DNA of 64,000 nucleotides from CALLVY01 sp937899855 (GTDB taxonomy: Bacteria; Bacteroidota; Bacteroidia; Chitinophagales; Saprospiraceae): positions 1-64,000 of the forward strand of contig JBCBQC010000028.1 of NCBI GenBank assembly GCA_039820405.1. The letters run 5' to 3'. Below are positions 27,610 to 35,842 of this stretch, one piece after another. Under the pieces are notes generated by a model, which ran no database searches, was not told where the DNA came from, and was given only the letters and a program-made list of their open reading frames with translations. Made by a program: the position numbers and the translations under genes. Within the stretch, counting starts at the first letter, position 1, and each line of letters begins with the position of its first letter.

Positions 27610-28419
27610 ATGAAAAAATCATTACTACTCTTTTTTGTCTTCATCGGTTTGGCTAGTACCGCGCTCCAGGCCCAATGCGTGCCCGACAAGAGCTTATTTG
27701 ACATCCACGTTCCGCCCAACTACTTATTTCCTCCCCCATTCGATGCAGCAACCATGACGGGTGGTTTTGATGATACGGCCTGCGTAGGACGTTTCTACGA
27801 AATCGTACTCAATTTCGTCATCCCCCGCGAGGTGGAATTCAACGGTGCTACCCTCGTCGTATCGAACATCACCGTCGACGGCATCACGGGAATTCCCGAT
27901 GGCCTTAGCGTTCAGTGTACCCCCGCAAGCTGTGTCTTTGAACCCATGGATTCCGTCGCCTGTGTCCTCCTATCGGGTACCATCGACGCTTCGGTAGCGC
28001 CTGGCGATTACGAACTGGGCATCGACGGAACGGCCAACGTCGGTTTTCCCATTCCCCTCAACACGCTCATCGCCGCCAGTGGTGGAGGTACCTACTTCGT
28101 CCGCGTGATAGATTCGAACAGCCCCGATTGCGTGGGCGTCGCCACCCGCGAGCTGCTGTCCGACCAACTGCGGATCCGTAGCAATCCCAACCCCTTTAGC
28201 GAACAAACCACCATCGAAATTAACTCCGATCTCAACGAAGACTTTGAGTTCCGAGTGCTCAATACCCTCGGCGCTACGGTGCACCAACGCGAGGTGCGTC
28301 TCGATCGTGGGGGCAACCAAATTTCCTTCGACGGTAGCGACCTGTCGGAAGGACTCTACATCTACGTGCTCAGCAACGCCAGTGGCTACGTCAGTGGCAA
28401 ACTCCTGCTCCAGCGCTAG
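27610..28419 (+). CDS. Secreted T9SS cargo protein of unknown function
   Basis: Encodes 269 residues with a signal peptide (MKKSLLLFFVFIGLASTA, cleaved near QAQ). Residues 20-175 are a beta-rich, low-lysine region with five or more cysteines (CVPDKS, DDTACVG, QCTPASC) suggesting disulfides. The C-terminal ~75 residues are a Por sorting domain: RSNPNPFSEQTTIEINS, FRVLNTLGATVHQ, DLSEGLYIYVLSN, ending KLLLQR. A strong terminator follows. The next cargo gene has a similar Cys-rich start, so the two may act together at the surface. Confidence 0.8.
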   Translation: MKKSLLLFFVFIGLASTALQAQCVPDKSLFDIHVPPNYLFPPPFDAATMTGGFDDTACVGRFYEIVLNFVIPREVEFNGATLVVSNITVDGITGIPDGLSVQCTPASCVFEPMDSVACVLLSGTIDASVAPGDYELGIDGTANVGFPIPLNTLIAASGGGTYFVRVIDSNSPDCVGVATRELLSDQLRIRSNPNPFSEQTTIEINSDLNEDFEFRVLNTLGATVHQREVRLDRGGNQISFDGSDLSEGLYIYVLSNASGYVSGKLLLQR

Positions 28420-28432
28420 TCGACCCGCGCAC

Positions 28433-28470
28433 AAAAAACGTCCGGCTCCTTGGCGAGTCGGACGTTTTTT
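28433..28470 (+). terminator. Intrinsic terminator after a T9SS cargo gene
   Basis: A 12-bp perfect stem (AAAAAACGTCCG with CGGACGTTTTTT) whose right arm ends in six T residues, 14 bases past the stop codon of the 27610-28419 gene. Confidence 0.85.
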
Positions 28471-28617
28471 CCTACATTTAGGCGATTTTGCTTGACCACC
28501 AAGCCATTCTTAATCCGTTTTCTTCCGTGAATCTGTTGGTTGGAGTCCGCTCCAAAACACTTTTTGTCCCGCCGCTGCGGGGTGAATTCCTATTGTTTTT
28601 TCAAAAACCAGATTCTT

Positions 28618-30663
28618 ATGAAGCAAACTGTTTTACCCTCCTGCTTATTCCTCTTATTTTTTATCGTCTACTCGGGGTCGCTGGCGGCCCAGTGCCCCGG
28701 CTGCCAGGTCGATGTGCCCGGCGGTATCGCGGAAGATACCATCTTCTTAGCCCCCATTCCCGACGGACGTAGTGGGGAAGCTTACAGCGAAGACGTCAGT
28801 TTTCGCCTACCCAAGACGACCACACCCGTCAGCGAAACCGACCCCAATATTCCCCCCAACCTCCCCATCGACGACATCGTCATCTCCTCGGTCAGCAACC
28901 TGCCTCCGGGCCTCTCCTGGAAAGCCAACCGCGACAACTACCAACCCGGCGATAATCCCGATGGCTGTATCAAACTCTGTGGTACGCCCCTCGTGGCGGG
29001 CTGGTACACCCTGGAGGTCAAGCTTACCGCCACCATCATCGTCGTCAGTCAGGAAAGTTCCTTTTTCCTGGAGATGTACATCGCTCCCCCCGTATCGAGC
29101 AACGATGGATTTACCATGACCAATACCGAAGGTTGTGGCGCGGTAGAGGTCGCTTTTAACAACAATATCCCCAGCAATGGCAATCCCGGCTATTCCTATT
29201 TCTGGGATTTTGGCAACGGCAGCACCTCCGCCGACGAAAACCCCAGCAATCAGCTTTACGATACCCCCGGGAGCTACGTGGTCGACTACACCGCCACGAT
29301 CGATACCGCTGGCTATTTCCTAACCAGTGTGACCTTATTGGAAAGCGGCTGTCAGGATATCTTTGGCGCGGCACCCGATATTTTTGTCCGCATCAAACGC
29401 GCCAACGGTACGGTGATTTACCAATCGCCCGGGGTGAGCAATACCTTTCCACCCCTGTCTTTCCCGGTGAGTATTCCCCTGGATGAGGGGGCCTACATCG
29501 TGGAAGCCATCGATGAGGATAGTGGCTTGGGCGGTGCCGATGATGTCTGTGCCTTCGTCAATTTTAATCGCCTGTCCAATGGCGTCCAGATCGGACCGGA
29601 TTTTCGTTTGCAACTGGAAATTCTCCATCCCCTCGCCACCCTGTCCTTCTCGGATACCGTCGTGGTCCATCCCCAACCGGATGCGCCCAACCTCGCCGCC
29701 TCCCGGACGCTGATCTGCCCCGGAGATAGCGCCCTGTGGGCGTCTTCCAATCAGACGGGCAATCAGTGGTACTTCAATGGCAACCTCCTTCCGGGGGCGA
29801 CCTCCCGTAGCCTCTTCGTCAGCGCCCCCGGAGCGTATCAGGTGAGCAGCACCAACGAATTTGGCTGCGAAAGCCGTTCCGAGGCCAAGCAGCTCGAATG
29901 GTTCGAAGCTCCCGTGGCTCCGAGCATTAGTGCGGATGGGGGCAATGTCATCTGCGAGGGCGAAACGGTGGATTTGACTTCCTCCTACGCCACGGGCAAC
30001 CAATGGTTGCTCAACGGGAGTCCCCTGGCCGATGCGCTGGAAAGGGAGTACCGCGCTGGTGTAGCGGGCAATTATACGGTCGTTCATTCCGATACCAACG
30101 CCTGCGTTTCTCCGGCTTCGGCCGTCTTTGCCCTCAGCGTCGATGAGTTGCCGGCAGTACCCGTGTTTGAAAATCAAAATAACCTCCTACAGGTCGTCGA
30201 TGAGGGCAGCTTGCCTTCCAGTTACTTTCTCCAGTGGCAGTTGGAGGGGCAGGATTTGCCGGGGGCGAACGCAACGGCTTACTGCGCCACCAGCGATGGG
30301 ATGTATACGCTCCTCCTCATTGATGAGGCGACGGATTGTAGCCAGACCTACACCCTCGACGTCAGCATCGACCCGGAACTTTCCTGCGTGGTGGGGGTAG
30401 CGAATCCGCCCATCTTTGCCATCCAGCTGGCTCCCAATCCAGTGAGCGATTGGTTGGCTTTAGAGGTTGCATTAACGGAGCCGGTACGCTTGGGCGCCAC
30501 CTTGCTGGACGCACGGGGCAGTCGCGTGGCGGATTGGAATTGGGGCCAACAGTACGGAGCGGTGCGCGAGGTCCTGGAGGTGCGGGGGTTCGCCGCGGGG
30601 ATGTACGTGCTGGAAGTACGGCTCGGTACCGAGCGGCAGCACCTAAAGGTGATGGTACAATAA
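28618..30663 (+). CDS. Multidomain T9SS surface protein with PKD and Ig-like domains
   Basis: A 681-residue exported protein. Signal peptide (MKQTVLPSCLFLLFFIVYSG), a Cys-containing start (CPGCQVDVPGG) and a putative-Ig-like stretch (ISSVSNLPPGLSWK). A PKD domain follows (GYSYFWDFGNGSTSADENPS), then a C2-like beta sandwich (DIFVRIKRANGTVIYQSPG). Two Ig-like repeats (LICPGDSALWASSNQTGNQW and VICEGETVDLTSSYATGNQW) precede the Por sorting domain (LAPNPVSDWLALEVAL, GMYVLEVRLG). Start chosen at ATG 28618. Likely an adhesin or matrix protein. Convergent with the peroxidase, sharing a bidirectional terminator. Confidence 0.85.
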   Translation: MKQTVLPSCLFLLFFIVYSGSLAAQCPGCQVDVPGGIAEDTIFLAPIPDGRSGEAYSEDVSFRLPKTTTPVSETDPNIPPNLPIDDIVISSVSNLPPGLSWKANRDNYQPGDNPDGCIKLCGTPLVAGWYTLEVKLTATIIVVSQESSFFLEMYIAPPVSSNDGFTMTNTEGCGAVEVAFNNNIPSNGNPGYSYFWDFGNGSTSADENPSNQLYDTPGSYVVDYTATIDTAGYFLTSVTLLESGCQDIFGAAPDIFVRIKRANGTVIYQSPGVSNTFPPLSFPVSIPLDEGAYIVEAIDEDSGLGGADDVCAFVNFNRLSNGVQIGPDFRLQLEILHPLATLSFSDTVVVHPQPDAPNLAASRTLICPGDSALWASSNQTGNQWYFNGNLLPGATSRSLFVSAPGAYQVSSTNEFGCESRSEAKQLEWFEAPVAPSISADGGNVICEGETVDLTSSYATGNQWLLNGSPLADALEREYRAGVAGNYTVVHSDTNACVSPASAVFALSVDELPAVPVFENQNNLLQVVDEGSLPSSYFLQWQLEGQDLPGANATAYCATSDGMYTLLLIDEATDCSQTYTLDVSIDPELSCVVGVANPPIFAIQLAPNPVSDWLALEVALTEPVRLGATLLDARGSRVADWNWGQQYGAVREVLEVRGFAAGMYVLEVRLGTERQHLKVMVQ

Positions 30664-30670
30664 GGTCGGA

Positions 30671-30703
30671 AAAGGGCGTTCCGAGCTAATCGGAACGCCC
30701 TTT
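30671..30703. terminator. Bidirectional intrinsic terminator
   Basis: A 13-bp perfect stem (30671-30683 with 30691-30703) with A and T ends on either side of GGGCGTTCCG, set between two convergent genes (stop codons at 30663 and 30708). Confidence 0.8.
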
Positions 30704-30707
30704 GGCT

Positions 30708-32057
30708 TTAGTTGCAACCCAGGTCGATTCTCGACTGTTCGTCGTCCGCCGGAAAGCACTTGCCGGTGGGTATGGATTCGGGAACGTAGCGTTCGAGGTC
30801 GGGATCGTGGAGGGCGTTTTCCACAAAGGCGGCCAGCAGGTCAACTTCTTCTTCGCTGAGCTCTAGCGGCTGGAAGCGGGGATCGAGTTGTTCGCTGGGG
30901 ACCCGTGGGTTCTCGGCCACGGCCCGATTTTTATAGGCAATCACATCGCGAACGCTGCGAAAGCTACTGCCGTGACCGTAAAAGGGCGATTGGGTGAGGT
31001 TGTAGAGTTGTGGCGTTTTGAAGCGGTAATTTTCACTTTCCACTCCGGTAAAACCACCCCGGCCAAGGTTGGCCTTATCGTCTTCCATGGTGGCGAAGGT
31101 CTCTTCGCTGCAGTCGATCAAATCCTTCATTCCCAGGGCGTGAAAGTCCATATTGTTCAGGGCCGGCCCACTGTGGCAGGAGACGCACTGGGCTTTGCCA
31201 AAAAAGAGCAGGGCCCCGCCTTTTTCCTCATCGGTCATGGCGTTCTTATCGCCGGTCAACCAGCGTTGGAAGGGCGCGCGATTGGCCAGTAGGGTCCGTT
31301 CGTAGGCCGCGATGGCCAGGCCCAAGTATTCTTCGTCGTAGCGTTCGTCGAGGGGGATATTGCTAAAAGCGGCCTCGAAAAGGGTGGGATAATTGGTGCT
31401 TTCCGCTAAGGTGCTGTCGAAGGCGAGCCGGTGGACCGTCAGGCCCGCGATGGCCTGGATCTCGACCCCTTCGTAGCCCAGGGTATTGGTCTCGATGGGG
31501 GTATCTGGGGTCCAGCGGTCCTCGGTGCCGACGTTGACGCCGGTGGCGCCAAACTGGCCGTTCCACAGCATATTGGTTTGGTAAGCGCTATTGAGGACGG
31601 TGGGGCTGCGCAGGGGTTGGACGTCCAATTCGTCTTCGGCGTACTGCGGCATGGCGATGCGTTGGAGTCCGTTGGTGGCAAAGCCACTGCCTCCGTCGGC
31701 GATGCCCTGTACCCGGCCGGCCTGGAAGCCAGCGGCGGCGTGGTGACAGGTGGCGCAGGAGAAAGTCCCCTTGCTGAGGTCTTGCTTGGGGGCGATGGCG
31801 AGTCCGGTTTCGTGGTAGAGCAGTTTGCCCAGGGCAATCTTGGCGGGGGTGATGGGATTCAGTGGATCTTGGGGGATCGCGTTCAGTTCGGTGGCGGCGG
31901 GTAGTACAAAGTGGTTGATACCGTCGGGGCCTCCCTCGATGCTCAGGAGGTCTTCGAGGAGGGTATCCATGGGGTTTTCACGATCGTCGTCGCTCTTGCA
32001 GGAGGAAAGACAGAGCAATCCCAGCAAGAGCCACGAGCCTAATTTCAGTGGTTGCAT
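30708..32057 (-). CDS. Di-haem cytochrome c peroxidase family lipoprotein (CCP/MauG)
   Basis: This 449-residue protein reduces hydrogen peroxide or oxidises other substrates in the periplasm. Two CxxCH haem sites are visible: FSCATCHHAAAGFQ (about residue 105) and QCVSCHSGPALNN (about residue 298). The N-terminus is a lipoprotein signal (LLLGLLCLSSCKSDD, Cys20). LAIAAYERTLLANRAPFQRW matches the family. It sits opposite the T9SS adhesin and downstream of a small AT-rich gap. Proteins of this branch in Bacteroidota are often of unknown substrate; peroxide removal is the default guess. Confidence 0.9.
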   Translation of the reverse strand: MQPLKLGSWLLLGLLCLSSCKSDDDRENPMDTLLEDLLSIEGGPDGINHFVLPAATELNAIPQDPLNPITPAKIALGKLLYHETGLAIAPKQDLSKGTFSCATCHHAAAGFQAGRVQGIADGGSGFATNGLQRIAMPQYAEDELDVQPLRSPTVLNSAYQTNMLWNGQFGATGVNVGTEDRWTPDTPIETNTLGYEGVEIQAIAGLTVHRLAFDSTLAESTNYPTLFEAAFSNIPLDERYDEEYLGLAIAAYERTLLANRAPFQRWLTGDKNAMTDEEKGGALLFFGKAQCVSCHSGPALNNMDFHALGMKDLIDCSEETFATMEDDKANLGRGGFTGVESENYRFKTPQLYNLTQSPFYGHGSSFRSVRDVIAYKNRAVAENPRVPSEQLDPRFQPLELSEEEVDLLAAFVENALHDPDLERYVPESIPTGKCFPADDEQSRIDLGCN

Positions 32058-32156
32058 GATTTTAAAGTGTCGTTTTGGGGTTGATCAGATGTTTACTAAG
32101 ATGCAAAAATTAACTCATAAATGTCTTGTGGCAGACGTTTATTAGGCTCGATGGGC

Positions 32157-32196
32157 AAAAAAAAGAGGGATAAATACCAAATCTGATATTTATCCC
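32157..32196 (-). terminator. Terminator after the M1 peptidase / TerB-like unit
   Basis: A 10-bp stem (GGGATAAATA 32167-32176 with TATTTATCCC 32187-32196) followed on the minus strand by CTCTTTTTTTT. It lies about 27 bases after the stop of the 32223-32606 gene. Confidence 0.75.
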
Positions 32197-32222
32197 CCTG
32201 AGGACGAAGGGTTTACAAGTAC

Positions 32223-32606
32223 CTAGGTTAGCAGTTGGTGTTCGTCCAGGTACGCTAGGAAATGGGCACGTAGCGATTTTTGAAAATTGCTAATCAGCTG
32301 ACCTTCGCGTTTTTGAAAGCCCGCATTGGCCTCGGCTACGGCCTCCAAGACCCCGACCAAATAGGCATAATCGGGATGCGGCCCATTTTCCTTGAGGGTT
32401 TCGAGGGCCTTATTATAGGTATCCATCAACGAATTGCCTTTTTGCCGTTCGTAGTCAAAGGACCACTGGATATCTTTGCCCCGGGGATGCTCCGCGAGGA
32501 ATTTTTGCAGCGTTTCGACTTCTGCCTCCTGGATCATTCCGTCGGAAATCGCCACGGCATAGATCAATTCGCCAAAGGCATCGTTGAGTCGGGTTGGGCT
32601 GACCAT
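32223..32606 (-). CDS. Small TerB-like helical protein
   Basis: A 127-residue, all-helical cytoplasmic protein. The stretch FGELIYAVAISDGMIQEAEV resembles the first helix pair and acidic loop of TerB-like domains, which bind metal in tellurite-resistance proteins, but only one of the expected acidic clusters is clear. It begins eight bases after the stop of the M1 peptidase gene, so the two are probably co-transcribed. A second TerB-like gene sits upstream of the peptidase. Function unknown. Confidence 0.65.
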   Translation of the reverse strand: MVSPTRLNDAFGELIYAVAISDGMIQEAEVETLQKFLAEHPRGKDIQWSFDYERQKGNSLMDTYNKALETLKENGPHPDYAYLVGVLEAVAEANAGFQKREGQLISNFQKSLRAHFLAYLDEHQLLT

Positions 32607-32614
32607 GCTGATTT

Positions 32615-35071
32615 TTATTTTAAGATTTCGAGTTGTTGAACACCGATTTTTCGCCCCTTTTCGTCGAGGGCGCGGACCACGTAGAGGCCGTTGCGCAAGA
32701 TGCTAAAATCGTGATCGAGGGTAAAATCACCCGCGGGCAGCTCCGTTTCCAACCGGTCTACGAGTCGACCGCTGACGTCGTACACTTCAAAACTCAGGTC
32801 TCCCGCATCCGCCAAGTCTCCACGCAATTGCACCGCTCCGCTACTGGGGTTGGGCGAAATGCCAAAGTGGTTTTCCTCCACCTGGGGCGTTTGGGTACTG
32901 ACCGGGAAGATGGGGCCGTTGGCAAAGACGTAATCCCCCGGAATGAGCGAGTCGATGTTCATCACTCCCCGGCCATCGGCATTGTTGACCAGTATATTTT
33001 TACTGTAAAAAGGATATTCGGTCCACTCGAAGGAGGCATCTGGTCGGTAGGCAATGATGAGGCTATCCTCGGTGACGTTGGCCAGGTCGTATTCCCAGTC
33101 GTTGGCTGGATTGTTGGCATTGTAGAACAGGGAGGTACTGAGTTTGAACCCCTCGGGGAATTGTCCGTCGATGCGCCAAAACCGTCGGGACGAGGTCCGC
33201 GAGTCGGGCGAATCGGTATCGTCGGCGCCAATCCAGTGGTAGTTGATGAACAGATCGGTAGGTTGATCGACTTGTTCGACGTCGAAGATCATACCGGTGT
33301 AGGGAATGGACAAGGTTCCCGTCTCGGTCACCTCCGCACGCCCCGTGGAATTGGCCAGCAGCAGGCGGTTGTCTTCATCGATGAGGTAAAAGGCGGGTTC
33401 GAAGGGGAGGGTAACTTGTCCGTTGCTGTACCGTCCGTTGGCGGTAATTTCCCGGACGGCGCGTTGGTCACCCGTGGCGTCGTAAAAGGCGATTTCCAAT
33501 GGGACGCCGGTGTGGTAATCGGGTGCCCCGCGGCGTCCTTGCTCGACGTAGACTTGGACCCGGTACTCACTGCCGTTGGGCTGTACCACGAGCGAATCAA
33601 TCGCGTAGCCCGAGTAACCGGGCGAGAGGATCCAATCCTGGAAGTAGGAGGTCAGATCGTAACCGGTGAGGGCGGAAAGACGGTCGCGGAAGTTGATCGC
33701 ATCGGTGGCCGTGTAGGGGGATTCGGCTAAAAACTGGGTCATCCCCGAGCGAAACAGCGAATCGCCCAGATAGCCGCGTAGGTTATGGATCATGGACGCC
33801 CCCCGATAGTAGGTGTGGTCGCTGTAGGTATTTTCGTAGGACATCCCGGAGAGCGCCAGGTAGCCTTCCCGGACGTGCAGGTTGCGCAGCAGGTCGTAGT
33901 GATTGGTACGCACCTGGTCGATAAAGGCCTCGTAGCCAAAAGTCCACTCCGTAAAGAGGTGGGCGCTGTATTCGGCATTGCCTTCCTTAAACCACATCTC
34001 CGAGGGGTGATTGGGACTGATGACGTTCCCCCACCAGTGGTGGGCCAGTTCGTGGGCCATCAAGCGGTTGTTGGAAAAAGTGGGGCCGCCCGTTCCCACA
34101 AAATCGGGATAGGCGATCAGGGTGGCGTGCTCCATGGCGCCAACGCTGGTATTGACAAAGCCAACTTGGCCCCAGGAATAAGGACCAAACCAGTATTCGA
34201 AAGCGTCGATACAGTCACCCAAGTAGGTGAAGGTCTCGCGCATGGCGGTTGAATCTTGGGGTTTGCTCAGTAAGGAAATGGGCACTTCGCCAAATAAGCC
34301 ATTGTGTACCGACTTGTTATCGTGGTAGTTGGCAACGGCAATGCCCACCAAATAGGTTGGCAGCAATTGGTCCATCTCATAGCTGCGACGGCGCTTGGAG
34401 GTCGTTACCTCTTCTTCTCCCAAGAATACGCCAATGGCGTAGCCGCGCTGGGGTAGGGAAGTGGTGAGGTGAATGGTGTAGGTGGCGCGTTCGACAAAAT
34501 TATCGAAGCAGGGGAACCAACTCCGACCGAAGTTGTAGGGATTGGAGGATAAGCCGATTCCGAGGTTGTAGCCATAGTCGGGGGTAAAGTCGAGACCACC
34601 AAAGCCACTGTCATCGGTAGTGGGCAGCCCGGCGTAGTCGATGGCTACGGTGAGGGTATCGCCGATGTTGGCGGGGGCGTCAAAATCCACCACCAAGAAG
34701 CGACCGTCAAAGTTGTAGTCGGTGGGATTGCCCTCCAGACGCACTTGATTGATGTTGAAGTCCAGGAGATCCAGGGTGATGCCCTCGACCTCATTCATCT
34801 TGGGGGTAAAGCGCACTTCGCAGGTGCTGCTGATGATTCCATTCCAAAAGTTGACCACTTCTAGGTCGATGTCGTAGTGGAGGATATCGATGGTATCGCT
34901 GCGTTCTTCGCTCTGGCGAATGGCTTGTCTTTGGGCCGGGCTGAGCGGTTGCAGTGGGGCGTCGAGGAGAACGTAGTGACAGCCTTTCAATACGGGCTGG
35001 GCTACGATGGAAGTGGGCCAGGAGGCAAAAATTAGGATGGCCAGGCCCAACAATTCGTAGATTTTTTTCAT
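32615..35071 (-). CDS. Secreted M1-family metallopeptidase with T9SS sorting domain
   Basis: An 818-residue zinc aminopeptidase-like enzyme. Signal peptide MKKIYELLGLAILIFASWP; the exopeptidase motif GAMEH (VNTSVGAMEHATLIAYPDF); the zinc motif HELAHHWWG with the downstream Glu in EMWFKEGNAEYSA. The C-terminal 80 residues are a Por sorting domain (ISPNPSSGAVQLRG, FEVYDVSGRLVD, NGLYVVRALDEKG). Start chosen at ATG 35069-35071. It probably trims peptides outside the cell. A TerB-like gene follows eight bases downstream. Confidence 0.92.
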   Translation of the reverse strand: MKKIYELLGLAILIFASWPTSIVAQPVLKGCHYVLLDAPLQPLSPAQRQAIRQSEERSDTIDILHYDIDLEVVNFWNGIISSTCEVRFTPKMNEVEGITLDLLDFNINQVRLEGNPTDYNFDGRFLVVDFDAPANIGDTLTVAIDYAGLPTTDDSGFGGLDFTPDYGYNLGIGLSSNPYNFGRSWFPCFDNFVERATYTIHLTTSLPQRGYAIGVFLGEEEVTTSKRRRSYEMDQLLPTYLVGIAVANYHDNKSVHNGLFGEVPISLLSKPQDSTAMRETFTYLGDCIDAFEYWFGPYSWGQVGFVNTSVGAMEHATLIAYPDFVGTGGPTFSNNRLMAHELAHHWWGNVISPNHPSEMWFKEGNAEYSAHLFTEWTFGYEAFIDQVRTNHYDLLRNLHVREGYLALSGMSYENTYSDHTYYRGASMIHNLRGYLGDSLFRSGMTQFLAESPYTATDAINFRDRLSALTGYDLTSYFQDWILSPGYSGYAIDSLVVQPNGSEYRVQVYVEQGRRGAPDYHTGVPLEIAFYDATGDQRAVREITANGRYSNGQVTLPFEPAFYLIDEDNRLLLANSTGRAEVTETGTLSIPYTGMIFDVEQVDQPTDLFINYHWIGADDTDSPDSRTSSRRFWRIDGQFPEGFKLSTSLFYNANNPANDWEYDLANVTEDSLIIAYRPDASFEWTEYPFYSKNILVNNADGRGVMNIDSLIPGDYVFANGPIFPVSTQTPQVEENHFGISPNPSSGAVQLRGDLADAGDLSFEVYDVSGRLVDRLETELPAGDFTLDHDFSILRNGLYVVRALDEKGRKIGVQQLEILK

Positions 35072-35203
35072 TTCACGATGGGTTTGATCAAAGAATGGAG
35101 CGGATTGCGCTTTCCTTTCGCAAACCAAAATAAGAAATGAGCGGGAGATAACATAGGTGTTATCCCAATTTAAGTGACCTCCCGGGGGCGAACGAGCGAA
35201 TTT

Positions 35204-35665
35204 TTAGAGGGGCTGAATCATGGGCAGCGAGATTAACTCCGCCTCTTCGGAGCTGATTGAGCCCATGCCCAAGAATCCTCCCGAGGCCTTGGCGACGTGC
35301 TGGGCGAAGGAAACGAAGCTTTTGTGGAAATACTGACCCAGGTTGGCCTCCAACTTGGGCAAAATGTCGTTGAGGGTACTCAGGCGATTCGTAATTTCGG
35401 CTTCCCGGGCTTTTTGATCGCCGGGCAACTCCAGCAGCAGGCCATTGACGCGGCCTTCGAAGGTCTCGCCCACCAGTTGGTAGTAGGCCTCGGTGTGATC
35501 GTCGGCAGTGGAGTAGGAGCGGATGTCGGTCAATTTTTTGGACCATTCCAATTCGGCTGAATCAATGTCGCCATCGGCACCGGCGATCAAAAGGGTAATC
35601 AGGGGGACGGCGTCGACCATCGCTTGTTGTTCTTCCTGGCTCAAACCAGCAAACTGTTGGATCAT
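35204..35665 (-). CDS. TerB-like helical protein
   Basis: About 153 residues from the ATG at 35663-35665 (MIQQFAGLSQEEQQAMVDAV). The frame continues upstream but only over the non-coding strand of mutS, which I take as chance. LLIAGADGDIDSAELEWSKK is a TerB-like acidic helix pair; GQYFHKSFVSFAQHVAKASG follows, and a flexible GGFLGMGSISSEE end. It reads in the same direction as the M1 peptidase, 132 bases upstream, with a second small TerB-like gene beyond. Function unknown. Confidence 0.65.
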   Translation of the reverse strand: MIQQFAGLSQEEQQAMVDAVPLITLLIAGADGDIDSAELEWSKKLTDIRSYSTADDHTEAYYQLVGETFEGRVNGLLLELPGDQKAREAEITNRLSTLNDILPKLEANLGQYFHKSFVSFAQHVAKASGGFLGMGSISSEEAELISLPMIQPL

Positions 35666-35779
35666 GTCAAGTCTTATTTTTTGAAGTATGGGTGGCCCAG
35701 CGTCGGGGCGACCGAGTGGCTCCAGTACTACGGGCGCCCAAAGATAGAAGTAAAAATTCAGAATTCCCGAGAATAGATT

Positions 35780-35787
35780 TATCTTTG
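35780..35787 (+). promoter_or_regulatory. Putative -7 promoter box for mutS
   Basis: TATCTTTG is an exact TAnnTTTG match, 56 bases upstream of the proposed mutS start. It would give a leader of about 45 bases. Confidence 0.55.
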
Positions 35788-35842
35788 TCAAAATTGATTT
35801 CGCGACCCTTTTTCCCGCGACTGTACCAAAAGAGAATGACCA

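Noticed and set aside
35836..35838. ATG directly upstream of mutS as its start
   Set aside because: It is out of frame with the mutS coding sequence.
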